A DNA stretch of 64,000 nt from Pelagibacteraceae bacterium AG-390-D18 (lineage in GTDB: Bacteria > Pseudomonadota > Alphaproteobacteria > Pelagibacterales > Pelagibacteraceae). A program made the position numbers and the translations under genes. The stretch is from positions 43,080-107,079 of the forward strand of contig QCGY01000003.1 in the NCBI GenBank assembly GCA_003279715.1, written 5' to 3'. Below the pieces are notes generated by a model that searched no databases, was not told where the DNA came from, and saw nothing but the letters and a program-made list of their open reading frames with translations. Positions 42,342-55,320 of this stretch are shown in pieces (position 1 is the stretch's first letter; every line of letters begins with the position of its first letter).

Positions 42342-44297
42342 TTAATTGAAGTTTATTGGATCAACATCAACTGAAAGTTTTATTCCTGAAGAAAATTTGT
42401 AATTTGGGATAATTTCTGCAATTGAGTTCTGTAATTTAAGAGATTTTGAACCCCTGATTAACATTCTTATTCTAAATTTCCTTTTTAATCTAAAAATTGG
42501 TGCACTAACAGGTCCCAACACTCTTGCCTCAATTTTTTTTTCAATAAAATTTTTAAAATAAAAAGCCTCTTTTTCTAATTTTGCTTCATTGTCACCTGTT
42601 AAGATTAGTGAGATAAATCTTTGAAATGGTGGAAGCTTGTTTTGTTTTCTAATCTCTAACTCTCTATCAAGAAAAATATCAGGATTACTATTTGTCAAAT
42701 CAGAAATCATTTTAGTATTAGTATTGTAAGTTTGAAAATATACAGTTGCAGGTTTTCCTGTTCTCCCGGCTCGTCCAGAAAGTTGATGGTATAACTGTAA
42801 ATTTTTTTCAGCTCCTCTTAAATCATGTCCTTGTAAAGAAAGATCAATATCAACTACCACAATACAGTTGAGGCTTGGAAAATGAAAACCTTTTGAAATT
42901 AATTGAGTTCCAACTAAAATTTGAACTTCATTATTGATTATTTTTTCTAATTTATCACTAGAACTTTTTTTATTCACAGTATCACTTGAAAAAATTTCAA
43001 TTTTTTTTGATGGAAAATTTTTTTTAACCTCTTCAGATATTCTTTCAACTCCTGGGCCACTAAAAATAAAATTACAATCGTCATCTTTTACACAACTTCT
43101 TTTCAACGAAGATTTAAACCCACAATAATGACATAATAAATTATTTTTATTTTTATGATAAACTAAATTAATTGAACAATTAGGACATGAATAGCTATTA
43201 AAGCATTTGTTGCAAAGTACATGTGGAGAAAACCCTCGTCGATTTAAAAAAAATAATACTTGATCATTTTTATCAAGATGAAAATTTACTTTCTCAATTA
43301 TTTTTTTTGAAAGCCAAGATTGTTTTTCTAATTTTGTTTCATTAAGATTAATTATTTCATAATTTGGTAATGATGCATCTTGGTAACGTTTTTCTAATTT
43401 AGAAATACTATATTTACCTTTTTTAATATTTTCATAAGTTTCAATTGAAGGAACGGCAGTTATTAAATTGATGGGGATATTTTCAAATGATGCTCTTGAA
43501 ATAGCCATATCTCTTGCATTATAAGTGACACCTTCATCTTGTTTGTAAGATTGATCGTGTTCTTCATCAACAATAATTAAACCTAATTTTTTGAATGGTA
43601 AAAATAATGATGATCTAGCACCTATGACAACTTTAATTTCTCCATTAGCAATTCCACTCCAAATAATTTCTTTCTTTTTTTTTGTAATCCCAGAATGCCA
43701 AACTGCCGGGGTGAAACCAAAAAACTCTATAAATTTTTTTTCAAACTGACTTGTTAAGCCAATCTCAGGTAATAAGATTAAACCCTGAAAACCCTTGTTT
43801 ATAATGTCATTAAGAGCTTCAAAGTATACCATAGTCTTACCTGAGCCTGTTGTTCCTTGCAGAACATGAACTCTAAATTTTTGATTAGAAACATTCATTT
43901 TTTTTAAGGATTTTTTTTGTTCTTCGGAGAGCTTTATTGAATTCTTTTTATTATCTGTTTCAAAAATTTTAAAAGTATCTTTTTGAAACTTTTCTACAAT
44001 ATTGCTGCTTAATAAAACCATTTTTAAAGCCATTCCTTTTGGAATTATATTGTATTCTGAAAACCAATTAAGAAATTTAATGGTTGTTTTTTTTAATGGC
44101 GTAACATCTAATTTTTTTAAAACATTCTTTATCTTAAAATTTCTATTATTCTTTTTTTCAAATTCATCCCAAACGACACCTGTGATTTTAGATTTACCAA
44201 AAGGCACCACCACATAATCACCTACTTTTAAATTAATATCACTCTCGTAGGTAAAAGGATGATTGAATATATTTGGTAAAAGAATCGGTACTTTCAT
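42342..44297 (-). CDS. priA: Primosomal helicase PriA
   Basis: LQGTTGSGKTMVYFEAL, DEEHDQSYKQ, Zn cysteines CNKCFNSYSCPNC...CHYCG. Confidence 0.96.
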   Translation of the reverse strand: MKVPILLPNIFNHPFTYESDINLKVGDYVVVPFGKSKITGVVWDEFEKKNNRNFKIKNVLKKLDVTPLKKTTIKFLNWFSEYNIIPKGMALKMVLLSSNIVEKFQKDTFKIFETDNKKNSIKLSEEQKKSLKKMNVSNQKFRVHVLQGTTGSGKTMVYFEALNDIINKGFQGLILLPEIGLTSQFEKKFIEFFGFTPAVWHSGITKKKKEIIWSGIANGEIKVVIGARSSLFLPFKKLGLIIVDEEHDQSYKQDEGVTYNARDMAISRASFENIPINLITAVPSIETYENIKKGKYSISKLEKRYQDASLPNYEIINLNETKLEKQSWLSKKIIEKVNFHLDKNDQVLFFLNRRGFSPHVLCNKCFNSYSCPNCSINLVYHKNKNNLLCHYCGFKSSLKRSCVKDDDCNFIFSGPGVERISEEVKKNFPSKKIEIFSSDTVNKKSSSDKLEKIINNEVQILVGTQLISKGFHFPSLNCIVVVDIDLSLQGHDLRGAEKNLQLYHQLSGRAGRTGKPATVYFQTYNTNTKMISDLTNSNPDIFLDRELEIRKQNKLPPFQRFISLILTGDNEAKLEKEAFYFKNFIEKKIEARVLGPVSAPIFRLKRKFRIRMLIRGSKSLKLQNSIAEIIPNYKFSSGIKLSVDVDPINFN

Positions 44298-44319
44298 ATC
44301 TTAATAATATGAAAAAAAA

Positions 44320-45720
44320 TTAAGAGTGTATTGCTCTTTTATCTACTGATAATGCTGCTTCTTTAACAGCTTCTGAAAATGTTGGGTGAGCGTGACAGGT
44401 TCTAGCAATATCTTCAGAGCTAGCACCAAATTCCATTGCAACACCTATTTCTGCAATAAGTTCTCCCGCATGAGGGCCTATTATGTGAGCACCTAAAACT
44501 TTATCAGTAGTTTCATCCGCTAAAATTTTAACAAACCCTTCTGCATCATCTATGGCTTTTGCTCTAGAGTTTGCCATGAATGAAAACTTACCAATTTTAT
44601 ATTTTGTGTTTAATTCTTTTAATTGTTCTTCTGTCTTACCAATTGATGCTACTTCAGGGGTAGTATAAACTACACCAGGTATTGTATCGTAATTCACATG
44701 GCCTGATTGACCTGCAATATTTTCTGCAACTGCAATTCCTTCATCTTCTGCTTTATGGGCAAGCATTGGTCCACTTATAACATCGCCTATTGCATAAATA
44801 TTATTTATATTAGTTTTAAAAGTATTGTCAGTTTTAACTCTTTTTCTTTCATCTAATTCAACACCAGCAGCTTCTAGGTTTAAACCATTAGTGTTTGCTT
44901 TTCTTCCAACTGAAATAAGTACAACATCACAATCAAAATTATTTTTTTTGCCATCTTTATCAACTGTTGAGACAACAGCTCCTGTTTTATTATTTTGGAT
45001 AGTTTCCACTTTATTTTGCATATTGAATTTGATGCCTTGTTTTTTCAAAATCTTCATAAATTCTGAGGAAATTTCTTTATCCATGCCCGGAGTAATATGA
45101 TCTAAAAATTCTACTACTTGCACTTCAGCTCCCAATCTTGACCAAACAGAACCCATTTCTAATCCTATGTAGCCACCACCAACAACAACCATTTTTTTTG
45201 GAACTTTATCTAATTTTAATGCACCTGTTGAAGAAACAATAACCTTCTCATCAATCTCTATTCCTGGTAAGGAAACTGGCACAGAACCTGTTGCTATCAC
45301 TATTTTTTTAGCTTCAATGGTAGTTTCTTTATTTTGATCGTCCTTAATTATGATTTCATTTTGAGATTTGAAGCTTCCAGTTCCTTTGTAATAATTTACT
45401 TTGTTTTTCTTAAGCAAAAACTCAACACCCTTAGTAAGTATAGTCACTGCTTTATCCTTGCTTTTCATCATTTTTTCAAGATTTAGTTTAACTTCACCAA
45501 CTTCAATTCCTTTGTTTGATAAGTTTTGAACTTTATGAAACTCTTCAGACAAGTTTAGTAGGCTTTTTGAAGGTATACATCCTACATTCAAACAAGTTCC
45601 TCCAAGAGATCCTCTTGACTCAATACATGCTGTTTTTAGTCCAAGCTGAGCAAGTCTAATAGCACAAACGTAACCTCCAGGCCCCCCACCAATTACAACT
45701 GCTTGAAATTTTTCTGACAT
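44320..45720 (-). CDS. lpdA: Dihydrolipoyl dehydrogenase
   Basis: [22 protein letters not shown] motifs; [15 protein letters not shown]. Confidence 0.98.
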   Translation of the reverse strand: MSEKFQAVVIGGGPGGYVCAIRLAQLGLKTACIESRGSLGGTCLNVGCIPSKSLLNLSEEFHKVQNLSNKGIEVGEVKLNLEKMMKSKDKAVTILTKGVEFLLKKNKVNYYKGTGSFKSQNEIIIKDDQNKETTIEAKKIVIATGSVPVSLPGIEIDEKVIVSSTGALKLDKVPKKMVVVGGGYIGLEMGSVWSRLGAEVQVVEFLDHITPGMDKEISSEFMKILKKQGIKFNMQNKVETIQNNKTGAVVSTVDKDGKKNNFDCDVVLISVGRKANTNGLNLEAAGVELDERKRVKTDNTFKTNINNIYAIGDVISGPMLAHKAEDEGIAVAENIAGQSGHVNYDTIPGVVYTTPEVASIGKTEEQLKELNTKYKIGKFSFMANSRAKAIDDAEGFVKILADETTDKVLGAHIIGPHAGELIAEIGVAMEFGASSEDIARTCHAHPTFSEAVKEAALSVDKRAIHS

Positions 45721-47040
45721 TTAAATATCCAAAAACAACCTTCTAGGATCCTCTAAATTTTCTTTCACCATTTTTAAAAATGAAACTGACTCTTTACCAT
45801 CAATTATCCTGTGATCATATGACAAAGCCAAATACATAATTGGTCTAATTTTTATTTCTCCATCAACAACAACAGGTCTTTCAACAATATTATGCATTCC
45901 AAGTACACCAGATTGAGGAAGGTTCAATATTGGTGTTGATAACATTGATCCGTAAACACCACCATTACTAATTGTAAAAGTTCCACCTTGAAGATCTTCA
46001 ATAGTTAATTTTCCATCTCTTGCTTTATCTGAAATTTCTTTAATATTTTTTTCAATTTCAGCAAATGATAATTCATCAGCATCTCTTAATACAGGTACAA
46101 CTAAACCTTTTTCAGTTCCTACAGCAAAACTTAGATTATAATAATTTTTGTAAATTATTTCATCACTATCTATTTCAGCATTTACTGCTGGGAAATTTTT
46201 TAATGCAACAACACATGCTTTAACAAAAAAAGACATGAAGCCCAACTTTATTCCATAACGAGTTTGAAAATCTTGCTGATTTTCTTTTCTCATTTCCATA
46301 ATATTCGTCATATCAACTTCATTGAAAGTAGTTAACAAAGCTGCATTTTCTTGTGCTTGTTTTAATCTCTTAGCTATCGTTTGTCTTAGTCTGGTCATTT
46401 TAATTCTTTCCTCTTGACCATACTTAACTTTTCTTTCTGAAGGCTGCGGATTAGCTCCCATTAAACTTATAAGGTCACCTTTTAAAACTCTTCCGTCTTT
46501 TCCTGAGCCTTGAACTGAATTAATATCTATTTTATTTTCTACAACAATTTTTCTAACTGCTGGTGAAAGTGTTTGGCTTTCCGTATTAGTTTTTGGTTCT
46601 GATTTCTCTATTTTAGCCTTTGGAGCTTCTTCCTCTTTGACTTCATCAGTTAAAACTAATGGTTCAACCTGATTATTTTTTTCTGTTTCTTCCTCAAAAA
46701 TTTTTGGTTCCTTTTTAGAGGGGTCTAATTTAATTACATTATCTTCTATTTGAGAAGGCTCTTCTTTTTTAATATCTTCTTTTTTAACTGACCCTGTTGA
46801 TCCACTTTCTGATACCGAACCAAGCAATGCTCCAACTTCTACGACTGAACCATCTTTTGAATTTATTTGAGTTAAAACACCTTTTACTGGTGATGGGACT
46901 TCAAGATTTACTTTATCTGTTTCAAGCTCTACTATCGGTTCATCTGCTTCAACGACATCGCCAGCATTTTTAAGCCATTTTGCTACTGTTGCTTCAGTGA
47001 TACTTTCTCCAAGAACAGGAACTACAATTTTTTCACTCAT
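45721..47040 (-). CDS. sucB: 2-oxoglutarate dehydrogenase E2 (dihydrolipoyl succinyltransferase)
   Basis: Lipoyl [13 protein letters not shown]3-binding [15 protein letters not shown]; catalytic [13 protein letters not shown]. Confidence 0.98.
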   Translation of the reverse strand: MSEKIVVPVLGESITEATVAKWLKNAGDVVEADEPIVELETDKVNLEVPSPVKGVLTQINSKDGSVVEVGALLGSVSESGSTGSVKKEDIKKEEPSQIEDNVIKLDPSKKEPKIFEEETEKNNQVEPLVLTDEVKEEEAPKAKIEKSEPKTNTESQTLSPAVRKIVVENKIDINSVQGSGKDGRVLKGDLISLMGANPQPSERKVKYGQEERIKMTRLRQTIAKRLKQAQENAALLTTFNEVDMTNIMEMRKENQQDFQTRYGIKLGFMSFFVKACVVALKNFPAVNAEIDSDEIIYKNYYNLSFAVGTEKGLVVPVLRDADELSFAEIEKNIKEISDKARDGKLTIEDLQGGTFTISNGGVYGSMLSTPILNLPQSGVLGMHNIVERPVVVDGEIKIRPIMYLALSYDHRIIDGKESVSFLKMVKENLEDPRRLFLDI

Positions 47041-47046
47041 TTATAA

Positions 47047-49962
47047 CTACTCAAATACCTTATCAATTATTTCTTGTTGCTGAGAATTATGCCTCTTCGC
47101 ATATCCAGTTGCTGGGGATGCATCAGGGCTTCTTCCTATATAAGAAATTTCATTATTATTAGCCTTAATAGTGTCCAATGTCCATTGGATATAATCTCTA
47201 ACCGAAAACCATGCACCCATATTTTTAGGTTCTTCTTGGCACCAGAAAAATTTAGCATTTTTTGCAAATGGTTTAAGCTCGTTAACTAGAGCTTTTGCAG
47301 GAAATGGGTAAAGCTGTTCTATTCTAAAGAATATTACATCATCTTTTTTCAATTTTTCTCTAGCTTCTAATAAATCAAAATAAACTTTTCCTGAACACAA
47401 AATTACTTTTTTTATTTCAGAACTTTCTTTTAATTTTATAAAACCTTGTGTTTGAGGATCTATTGCATGATCCCAAAGTATTCTATGAAAAGAATTCGAT
47501 TTGCTAAAATCCTCTAGGTTTGAAACACAATATTTGTTTCTAAGCAATGATTTTGGGGTCATCATAATTAATGGTTTTCTAAAATCTCTATGCATTTGTC
47601 TTCTTAGAGCATGGAAATAATTTGCAGGAGTTGTACAATTCATAACTTGCATATTATCATTTGAACATAGCTGTAAAAATCTTTCTAATCTAGCTGAAGA
47701 GTGTTCTGGTCCTTGACCTTCATATCCATGTGGTAATAACATTACTAATCCAGAAGCCCTTCTCCATTTTCTCTCCCCTGATGCAATGAATTGATCAATT
47801 ACAACCTGAGCACCATTTGCAAAATCTCCAAATTGTGCCTCCCATAAGGTAAGAGTGTTAGGCTCAACTAAACTATAACCATACTCAAATCCTAGAACAG
47901 CCAATTCAGATAAAAAACTATCAACAACTTCAAATTGTTTTTGATTATTTGAAATATTGTTTAAAGGAACATATCGACTATTATCTTTTTGATTTCTTAA
48001 AACAGAATGTCTTTGACTAAAAGTTCCTCTACCAGAGTCTTGTCCAACTAATCTAACTGGATATCCCTCTTCCAATAAAGATCCAAATGCTAACGACTCT
48101 GCTGTCGACCAATCAATATTATGTCCACTCTTAACAACTTCTTTTCTATTGTTTAATATTTTGACAATAGTTTTGTGTAAATTTAAATCATCTGATGATG
48201 AATTTATTTTTTCAGAAATCTCTAACAGCTTTTTAGTATCTGCACCTGTTACACCTCTTTTATCTTTTCCTTTTTCAGGTTTATATGCTGACCAAGTTCC
48301 TTCAAACCAAGCAATTTTAGGCTTATAATCTTTTGCATTTTTAAATTGATCATCTAATAATTCTTTAAATTTTTTAATTATATTTTCTAAATCTTCATTG
48401 GAAATGATTTTTTCCTCTATTAAATTTTTTCCATATACCTTTACAGACGAAGGGTGAGATCTAATTTTTTTATACATTAAAGGTTGAGTAAATGATGGTT
48501 CATCTCCCTCGTTGTGTCCAAACCTTCTATAACAAATTAAATCCACCACAACATCTCTATTAAATTTTAATCTAAACTCTGATGCTACTCTAGCCGCATA
48601 AACAACTGCTTCTGGATCATCTCCATTTGCATGAATTATTGGTGCGTCAACCATCTTTGCAACATCAGATGGGTATGGTGAAGAACGAGCAAATCTTGGA
48701 CTTGTTGTAAATCCTATTTGATTATTAACAATAATGTGAATTGTTCCACCCGTATTATGTCCTGGTAATCCTGACATTGCAAAACATTCAGCCACAACTC
48801 CTTGTCCTGCAAAGGCAGCATCTCCATGAATTAAAATTGGAATTACTTTATTTCTTTCTCTGTCTTTATGGAAAAACTGTTTAGCTCTAGTCTGCCCAAG
48901 TACTACAGGATTAACTGCTTCTAAGTGAGATGGATTATCTGTTAAACTTACATGAACTGAGTTACCATCAAATTCTCTATTAGATGAAGCACCCAAATGA
49001 TATTTTACATCTCCAGCACCTTCATCTGATGTATTACCAAATTCACCAGCAAATTCATTAAATATTCTTTTGTAAGATTTTTGTAATACATTGGCTAAAA
49101 CATTTAATCTCCCTCTATGAGACATTCCAATTTTAACTTCTTTAACTTGTGACTGGCCACTAATTTTTATTATTTGCTCTAATGCTGGTATTAAACTTTC
49201 TCCTCCATCTAACCCAAATCTTTTTGTACCAACATATTTAGTTGCTAAAAATTTTTCAAAACCCTCTGCTTGTATTAACTTATTTAAAATTGCTTCTTTA
49301 CCATTTTTAGTAAATTCTAAAGCATTACTATCTTTCTCAATTCTATCTCTAAACCATTTTCTTTCATCTGGATTGGAAATATGCATAAATTCATAACCTA
49401 TATTTCCACAATAAGTTTTTTTTAAAAATTTTAATATTTCTCTAATACTGGCATCTTTTCTATTGATTACTCCATTTAAAAAAATTTTTTTGTCATAATT
49501 CTCTTTTTTGAATCCATAAAATTCTGGATGCAACTCATCTAAGTAATCTGACTCTCTCATTCCAAGAGGGTCAAGATTAGCTAACAAGTGTCCTCTTAAC
49601 CTATAGGCACGTATTAAAGAAACTGCACTTATTGAGTCTTTATTAGAATCTGCTAATACCTGATAATTAAATTTCCCTGACCCATCTGCTATATTATTAT
49701 CTAAATTATTTTCTGTTTGGTCTATTTTTTTTTGAAGTTCATCTATATCAATTTTATTTTTTTTAGGCCCCCAGGAAGGTCCATTGATTTCTTTTGCAAT
49801 AACATTTAATTCATCACCAATTCCTTCGAAATAATCTTTCCAGCTTTCTGGTAAGTCTGTTTCTCTATTTACAAACTTAAGATACATTCGTTCAATAAAT
49901 GCACTATTAGATTTATTTAAAAATGAAGTTTTTTCGTATTCAAGATTTTTTGATGCTGACAT
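47047..49962 (-). CDS. sucA: 2-oxoglutarate dehydrogenase E1
   Basis: SFIERMYLKFV...WKDYFEG; GMSHRGRLNVLANV; HGDAAFAGQGVVAE. Confidence 0.98.
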   Translation of the reverse strand: MSASKNLEYEKTSFLNKSNSAFIERMYLKFVNRETDLPESWKDYFEGIGDELNVIAKEINGPSWGPKKNKIDIDELQKKIDQTENNLDNNIADGSGKFNYQVLADSNKDSISAVSLIRAYRLRGHLLANLDPLGMRESDYLDELHPEFYGFKKENYDKKIFLNGVINRKDASIREILKFLKKTYCGNIGYEFMHISNPDERKWFRDRIEKDSNALEFTKNGKEAILNKLIQAEGFEKFLATKYVGTKRFGLDGGESLIPALEQIIKISGQSQVKEVKIGMSHRGRLNVLANVLQKSYKRIFNEFAGEFGNTSDEGAGDVKYHLGASSNREFDGNSVHVSLTDNPSHLEAVNPVVLGQTRAKQFFHKDRERNKVIPILIHGDAAFAGQGVVAECFAMSGLPGHNTGGTIHIIVNNQIGFTTSPRFARSSPYPSDVAKMVDAPIIHANGDDPEAVVYAARVASEFRLKFNRDVVVDLICYRRFGHNEGDEPSFTQPLMYKKIRSHPSSVKVYGKNLIEEKIISNEDLENIIKKFKELLDDQFKNAKDYKPKIAWFEGTWSAYKPEKGKDKRGVTGADTKKLLEISEKINSSSDDLNLHKTIVKILNNRKEVVKSGHNIDWSTAESLAFGSLLEEGYPVRLVGQDSGRGTFSQRHSVLRNQKDNSRYVPLNNISNNQKQFEVVDSFLSELAVLGFEYGYSLVEPNTLTLWEAQFGDFANGAQVVIDQFIASGERKWRRASGLVMLLPHGYEGQGPEHSSARLERFLQLCSNDNMQVMNCTTPANYFHALRRQMHRDFRKPLIMMTPKSLLRNKYCVSNLEDFSKSNSFHRILWDHAIDPQTQGFIKLKESSEIKKVILCSGKVYFDLLEAREKLKKDDVIFFRIEQLYPFPAKALVNELKPFAKNAKFFWCQEEPKNMGAWFSVRDYIQWTLDTIKANNNEISYIGRSPDASPATGYAKRHNSQQQEIIDKVFE

Positions 49963-49996
49963 CTATTTATTTAATATAATCCTCTAAAATTATTTT

Positions 49997-50872
49997 TCAA
50001 TTTGACAATTTATTAAATAAAGTTTTTCCAATTATTGATGGTGATTTAGCAACAATAATCCCAGATTCTTCCATTTTCTTAATCTTATCTTCAGCACCAC
50101 CTTTACCTCCTGAGATAATTGCTCCTGCATGACCCATTCTACGACCTGGAGGAGCTGTAATTCCTGCGATAAAACCAACTATTGGCTTTTTGATTTTATG
50201 ATTTTTGATAAATTCTGCAGCTTCTTCCTCTGCTGAACCTCCAATTTCTCCTATCATTAAAATAGATTCTGTCTCTTCATCATTTAAAAATAAATCTAAA
50301 CAATCAATAAAGTTTGTTCCATTAATTGGATCACCACCAATACCAATACAAGTTGATTGGCCCAAACCATTCTCTGTTGTTTGCGCAACCGCCTCATAAG
50401 TAAGTGTTCCAGATCTTGATACAATGCCAACTGATCCTCTTTTATGAATGCTTCCTGGCATAATTCCAATTTTGCATTCATCAGGTGTAATTATTCCCGG
50501 ACAATTTGGCCCAATTAATCTACTTTTGGATCCATTTAATTTTTGTCTTACTTTAAGCATATCCTGTACTGGGATACCTTCTGTAATACAAACAATTAAT
50601 TCTACAGATGCATCAATTGCTTCTATAATAGCTGCAGCAGCAAATTTAGCAGGTACATAAATCATTGTTGCATCTGCACCAACACTATTTTTTGCTTCAA
50701 CAACACTGTTAAAAACAGGTCTATCTAAATGTTTTTGACCACCTTTTTTAGGAGTTACTCCACCAACTAAATTAGTTCCATATTTTATTGCTTGTTCAGA
50801 ATGAAAAGTGCCATGCGCACCTGTAAAACCTTGGCAAATTACCTTTGTATTTTTATTTACTAAAACTGACAT
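49997..50872 (-). CDS. sucD: Succinyl-CoA ligase alpha subunit
   Basis: [47 protein letters not shown]. Confidence 0.98.
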   Translation of the reverse strand: MSVLVNKNTKVICQGFTGAHGTFHSEQAIKYGTNLVGGVTPKKGGQKHLDRPVFNSVVEAKNSVGADATMIYVPAKFAAAAIIEAIDASVELIVCITEGIPVQDMLKVRQKLNGSKSRLIGPNCPGIITPDECKIGIMPGSIHKRGSVGIVSRSGTLTYEAVAQTTENGLGQSTCIGIGGDPINGTNFIDCLDLFLNDEETESILMIGEIGGSAEEEAAEFIKNHKIKKPIVGFIAGITAPPGRRMGHAGAIISGGKGGAEDKIKKMEESGIIVAKSPSIIGKTLFNKLSN

Positions 50873-50873
50873 T

Positions 50874-52034
50874 TTATTTTATTGCCTCAACAATTTTTTT
50901 TGCTGCATCATCTAAATTTTCAGCTGATATCAATTTTAATCCCGAATTATCTAATATCTCTTTTCCTTCTTTGAAATTTGTTCCTGCAAGTCTAACAACT
51001 AATGGAACACCGATGTTTATTTCTTTTGCTGCATCAACAACTCCTTGGGCAAGAACATCACACCTCATTATTCCTCCAAAAATATTAACTAGAATTCCTT
51101 TAACATTTTTGTCTGATAGAATTATCTTCAGTGCTGCTGAAACTTTTTCTTTTGAAGCACCACCACCAACATCTAAAAAATTAGCTGGCTCTTTTCCATA
51201 GAGTTTAATTATGTCCATAGTTGCCATGGCTAAACCTGCACCATTAACCATACAACCAATGCTTCCATCTAACTTAATGTAAGCTAGATCATGTTTGCTT
51301 GCCTGTATTTCTGTTGGATCTTCTTCATTCAAATCTCTTAGTTCAACAATTTCTGGATGTCTAAATAAAGCATTAGAGTCAAAGTTTACTTTTGCATCTA
51401 AACAAATTACTTTTTGTTCCTTAGTTAAGATTAATGGGTTGACTTCAACCATATTTGCATCTGTGTTTATAAACATTTGATAAATTGATTTTATTAGTGA
51501 AATTGCTTGTATTTTTGCACTATTACTTAAGTTAAAAATTTTAATTATCTCCTCACAATTTTTGTCTGAAATTTCATTACTTATATCAACTTTAGTTGTT
51601 ATGATTTTTTCAGGTGAGCTACTCGCTACTTCTTCTATATCCATTCCACCTTGATCGCTAGATATGAAAGCTATTTTAGAACTAGCCCTATCGACTAAAC
51701 AAGATAAATAAAACTCTTTGTCTATGTTTGATGACTCTTCAACATACAATCTTTTTACTTCTCTTCCTTCAGGACCTGTTTGATGAGTAACTAAAGTTTT
51801 CCCCATCATCTCTTTTGCTGCCTCACTTAACTGTTCAATAGTATCTAATATTTTTACTCCTCCTGCTTTTCCTCTTCCACCTGCATGGATTTGAGCTTTC
51901 AAAACATATTTTTTTGTGTTTAGTGATTTTGCTTTTTTTAATAATTCGTCAACAGACAATGCAAACACTCCTTGTGGGACTGTTGCACCATATTTCTTTA
52001 GAATTTGTTTGGCTTGATGCTCGTGAATGTTCAT
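50874..52034 (-). CDS. sucC: Succinyl-CoA ligase beta subunit
   Basis: [38 protein letters not shown]. Confidence 0.98.
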   Translation of the reverse strand: MNIHEHQAKQILKKYGATVPQGVFALSVDELLKKAKSLNTKKYVLKAQIHAGGRGKAGGVKILDTIEQLSEAAKEMMGKTLVTHQTGPEGREVKRLYVEESSNIDKEFYLSCLVDRASSKIAFISSDQGGMDIEEVASSSPEKIITTKVDISNEISDKNCEEIIKIFNLSNSAKIQAISLIKSIYQMFINTDANMVEVNPLILTKEQKVICLDAKVNFDSNALFRHPEIVELRDLNEEDPTEIQASKHDLAYIKLDGSIGCMVNGAGLAMATMDIIKLYGKEPANFLDVGGGASKEKVSAALKIILSDKNVKGILVNIFGGIMRCDVLAQGVVDAAKEINIGVPLVVRLAGTNFKEGKEILDNSGLKLISAENLDDAAKKIVEAIK

Positions 52035-52036
52035 TA

Positions 52037-52999
52037 TTATTTAGAAAGATCAGGATCTATTTTAGATGCTGCTTCCCATAAAGCTTTAACTGCATCAATA
52101 GAATGCATAAATTCTTTTTTTTCATTATCATCTAAATCGATTTGTTCTATTTTTTCTACCCCATCTTTTCCAATAATCACTGGAACACCTGCATAGACAT
52201 TACTTACTCCATACTCTCCGTTTAATTGAATAGCACATGGTAATAATTTTTTTTCATCATTTAAGTATGCTTCTGCCATCTGAACTCCTGATGCTGCAGG
52301 CGCATAAAATGCTGATCCTTTTTCAAGGTATTTAACTATTTCAGCTCCACCATCTCTAGTTCTTTGATTTATTTCTTCTAATCTTTCTTGAGAAATTTTT
52401 CCATCTTTTACTAAGTCAAGCAAAGGTTTTCCTGAAACTTTTGTGAATCTGGGCATTGGTACCATGGTATCTCCATGTCCACCCATTACCATTGCATCTA
52501 TTTCTTTAACCGGAATATTTAATTCTAAAGATAAAAATAATTTAAATCTTGAACTATCTAAAATTCCAGCCATTCCAACAACCTTATTAGCTGGTAAGCC
52601 TGAAAATTTTTGAAAAGCCATAACCATGACATCCAAAGGATTAGTAATACAAATAACAAAGGCGTTAGGAGCATTTTGCTTAATTCCTTCTGCTACCTGT
52701 TTAATAATTTTTAAATTTATTCCTAATAAGTCATCTCTGCTCATGCCAGGTTTTCTGGGAACACCAGCAGTAATAATAATTACATCTGAATCTTTGATAT
52801 CTTTATAATCATCTGTGCCTGAAAATCTTACGTTAAATCCATCTACTGATGATGATTGTGCTATATCAAGCGCTTTTCCTTTTGCTATTCCGCTTGCTAC
52901 ATCAAACAAAACTACCTCATCTACCAATTCTTTTGTTCCAATTAAGTGTGCTAAAGTTCCGCCTATTTGGCCTGCGCCAATCAAAGATATCTTACTCAT
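52037..52999 (-). CDS. mdh: Malate dehydrogenase (LDH-like)
   Basis: [43 protein letters not shown]. Confidence 0.98.
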   Translation of the reverse strand: MSKISLIGAGQIGGTLAHLIGTKELVDEVVLFDVASGIAKGKALDIAQSSSVDGFNVRFSGTDDYKDIKDSDVIIITAGVPRKPGMSRDDLLGINLKIIKQVAEGIKQNAPNAFVICITNPLDVMVMAFQKFSGLPANKVVGMAGILDSSRFKLFLSLELNIPVKEIDAMVMGGHGDTMVPMPRFTKVSGKPLLDLVKDGKISQERLEEINQRTRDGGAEIVKYLEKGSAFYAPAASGVQMAEAYLNDEKKLLPCAIQLNGEYGVSNVYAGVPVIIGKDGVEKIEQIDLDDNEKKEFMHSIDAVKALWEAASKIDPDLSK

Positions 53000-53007
53000 T
53001 TTTTTCC

Positions 53008-54501
53008 TTATTTCATTGTTGGCATTACAAATTCAGCATTAGACCGAATACCTGAAGGCCATCTTGATGTTACTGTTTTTAATTTTGTATAAAATTTTAT
53101 TCCTTCCATTCCATGCATTCCACTATCTCCAAATAAAGATCTTTTCCAACCACCAAAACTATGAAAAGCCATTGGCACAGGTATTGGAACATTAATACCA
53201 ACCATACCCACTTGAATTTTATTTGCAAAAGTTCTACCTGCATCTCCATCTCTTGTGTAAATGCTAACTCCATTTCCGTACTCATGATCGTTAATTAATT
53301 TAACTGCATCTTCAAAAGTTTTTACTCTGACAACTGATAAAACTGGACCAAATATCTCTTCTTTATAAATTCTCATATCTTTATTAACATGGTCAAACAA
53401 ACAACCACCTATATAAAAACCTTTTTCATAACCTTGTAATTTTAAATCTCTACCATCAACTACTAACTTTGCTCCTTCTTCAACTCCTAAATCTACGTAA
53501 CTTTTTACTTTTTCCAAATGTTCTTTGGTAACTAAAGGTCCCATTTCAGAATTCTTATCCAATCCTGGGCCAACTTTTAAAGCCTCCGCTTTTTTTGATA
53601 ATCTTGAAACTAATTCATCACCAATATCTCCAACAGCTAACGCAACTGATTGTGCCATACATCTTTCTCCAGCTGAACCATAAGCAGCGCCCATTAATCC
53701 ATTTACAGCTCCATCTAAATCACAGTCTGGCATAACAACTAAGTGATTTTTTGCTCCCCCTAATGCTTGAACTCTTTTTTCATTTTTAGCTGCATTCTCA
53801 TAGATATATTTAGCGATAGGTGTTGAACCTACAAAGCTTACTGCTTTTATGTCTTTATTTTCTAAAATTGCATCTACAGACTCTTTATCACCATTAACTA
53901 CGTTAAATACGCCTTCTGGCAGTCCAGCCTCTGTAAGTAATTCAGCTAATCTCATTGGGCATGATGGATCTTTTTCAGACGGTTTTAAAATAAAAGTATT
54001 TCCACATGCAATAGCTATTGGGAACATCCACATCGGAACCATTGCTGGAAAATTAAACGGTGTAATACCTGCAACAACTCCTAATGATTGTCTCATAGAC
54101 CAACTATCTACATTTGTTCCTACATTTTCAGAAAATTCACCTTTTAATAAGTTTGGAATTCCACATGCAAACTCAACAACTTCCAATCCTCTTGTCAATG
54201 AACCCCTTGCATCTTCGTAGACTTTTCCATGTTCTGAAACTATTAGTTTTGTAAGTTCATCAGAATTTTTTTCTATCAATTCTTTAAATTTAAACATCAC
54301 TCTTGCTCTTTGAAGAGCAGGTTTTAAAGACCAATTTTCAAAGGCTTTTTTTGCAACTACGACTGCTTGATCTAAATCTGATTTTGAAGCAAGTCTTACT
54401 TCAGATTCTTGCTCTCCAGTTGCAGGATTAGAAACTTTTGCTTTTCTATCAGAATTGCCTGGAATAATTTTTCCACCTACATAGTGTTCGATTAATTTCA
54501 T
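53008..54501 (-). CDS. mmsA: CoA-acylating methylmalonate/malonate-semialdehyde dehydrogenase
   Basis: [38 protein letters not shown] active site; [12 protein letters not shown]. Confidence 0.95.
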   Translation of the reverse strand: MKLIEHYVGGKIIPGNSDRKAKVSNPATGEQESEVRLASKSDLDQAVVVAKKAFENWSLKPALQRARVMFKFKELIEKNSDELTKLIVSEHGKVYEDARGSLTRGLEVVEFACGIPNLLKGEFSENVGTNVDSWSMRQSLGVVAGITPFNFPAMVPMWMFPIAIACGNTFILKPSEKDPSCPMRLAELLTEAGLPEGVFNVVNGDKESVDAILENKDIKAVSFVGSTPIAKYIYENAAKNEKRVQALGGAKNHLVVMPDCDLDGAVNGLMGAAYGSAGERCMAQSVALAVGDIGDELVSRLSKKAEALKVGPGLDKNSEMGPLVTKEHLEKVKSYVDLGVEEGAKLVVDGRDLKLQGYEKGFYIGGCLFDHVNKDMRIYKEEIFGPVLSVVRVKTFEDAVKLINDHEYGNGVSIYTRDGDAGRTFANKIQVGMVGINVPIPVPMAFHSFGGWKRSLFGDSGMHGMEGIKFYTKLKTVTSRWPSGIRSNAEFVMPTMK

Positions 54502-54540
54502 GAATACGGTGTTTTAGATCAAAAAAGCTTATTAGTCTAT

Positions 54541-55320
54541 TTAAACATTAGCTGTAGCTATCATTTTTTTAATTTCAGCTATTGCTTTTGCAGGATTTAA
54601 GCCTTTTGGACATGCACTAGTACAATTAAGTATAGTGTGACATCTATAAAGTTTTAATTCATCTGCAACTTTTTTCAATCTTGAATCTCTTTCTTCATCC
54701 CTGCTATCAATGATCCATCTATAGGCTTGAAGAAGAACTGCAGGACCTAAGTATTTATCTCCATTCCACCAATAACTTGGGCAAGATGTTGAACAGCATG
54801 CACACATAATACACTCATAGGCACCATCAAGTTTAGATCTTTCTTCTTTTGATTGAACTATTTCAGTTGTTTCTTTCATTGAATTATTTTTTAACCAAGG
54901 TTCAATTGATTGATATTGTTTGTAAAGCCCGTCTAAGTCACCTATCAAATCTCTTTTGACTTTTAAGTGTGGCAAAGGATAAATATCTATGTCACCATCA
55001 ATTTCTGCATGAGGGGTAGTACATGCAAGGCCATTTTTACCTCCCATGTTCATAGCACAAGATCCACAAACTCCATGTGCACATGATCTTCGGTAAGCTA
55101 ATGTTGGATCAATTTCATTCTTAATTTTATTAAGTATATCCAAAACTTTTGAGGGACAATTATCCATATCTACTTCATATGTATCTAGCCTAGGGTTTTC
55201 TTCTGTAGAAGGATCCCATCTATAGACATTAACTTTTCTTATATTTTTTGAACCAGTCTTGTCTTGATAGTATTTACCTTTAGTAACTTCAGAATTTTTA
55301 GGTAAATTTATTTGAACCAT
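54541..55320 (-). CDS. sdhB: Succinate dehydrogenase iron-sulfur subunit
   Basis: [35 protein letters not shown]. Confidence 0.98.
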   Translation of the reverse strand: MVQINLPKNSEVTKGKYYQDKTGSKNIRKVNVYRWDPSTEENPRLDTYEVDMDNCPSKVLDILNKIKNEIDPTLAYRRSCAHGVCGSCAMNMGGKNGLACTTPHAEIDGDIDIYPLPHLKVKRDLIGDLDGLYKQYQSIEPWLKNNSMKETTEIVQSKEERSKLDGAYECIMCACCSTSCPSYWWNGDKYLGPAVLLQAYRWIIDSRDEERDSRLKKVADELKLYRCHTILNCTSACPKGLNPAKAIAEIKKMIATANV

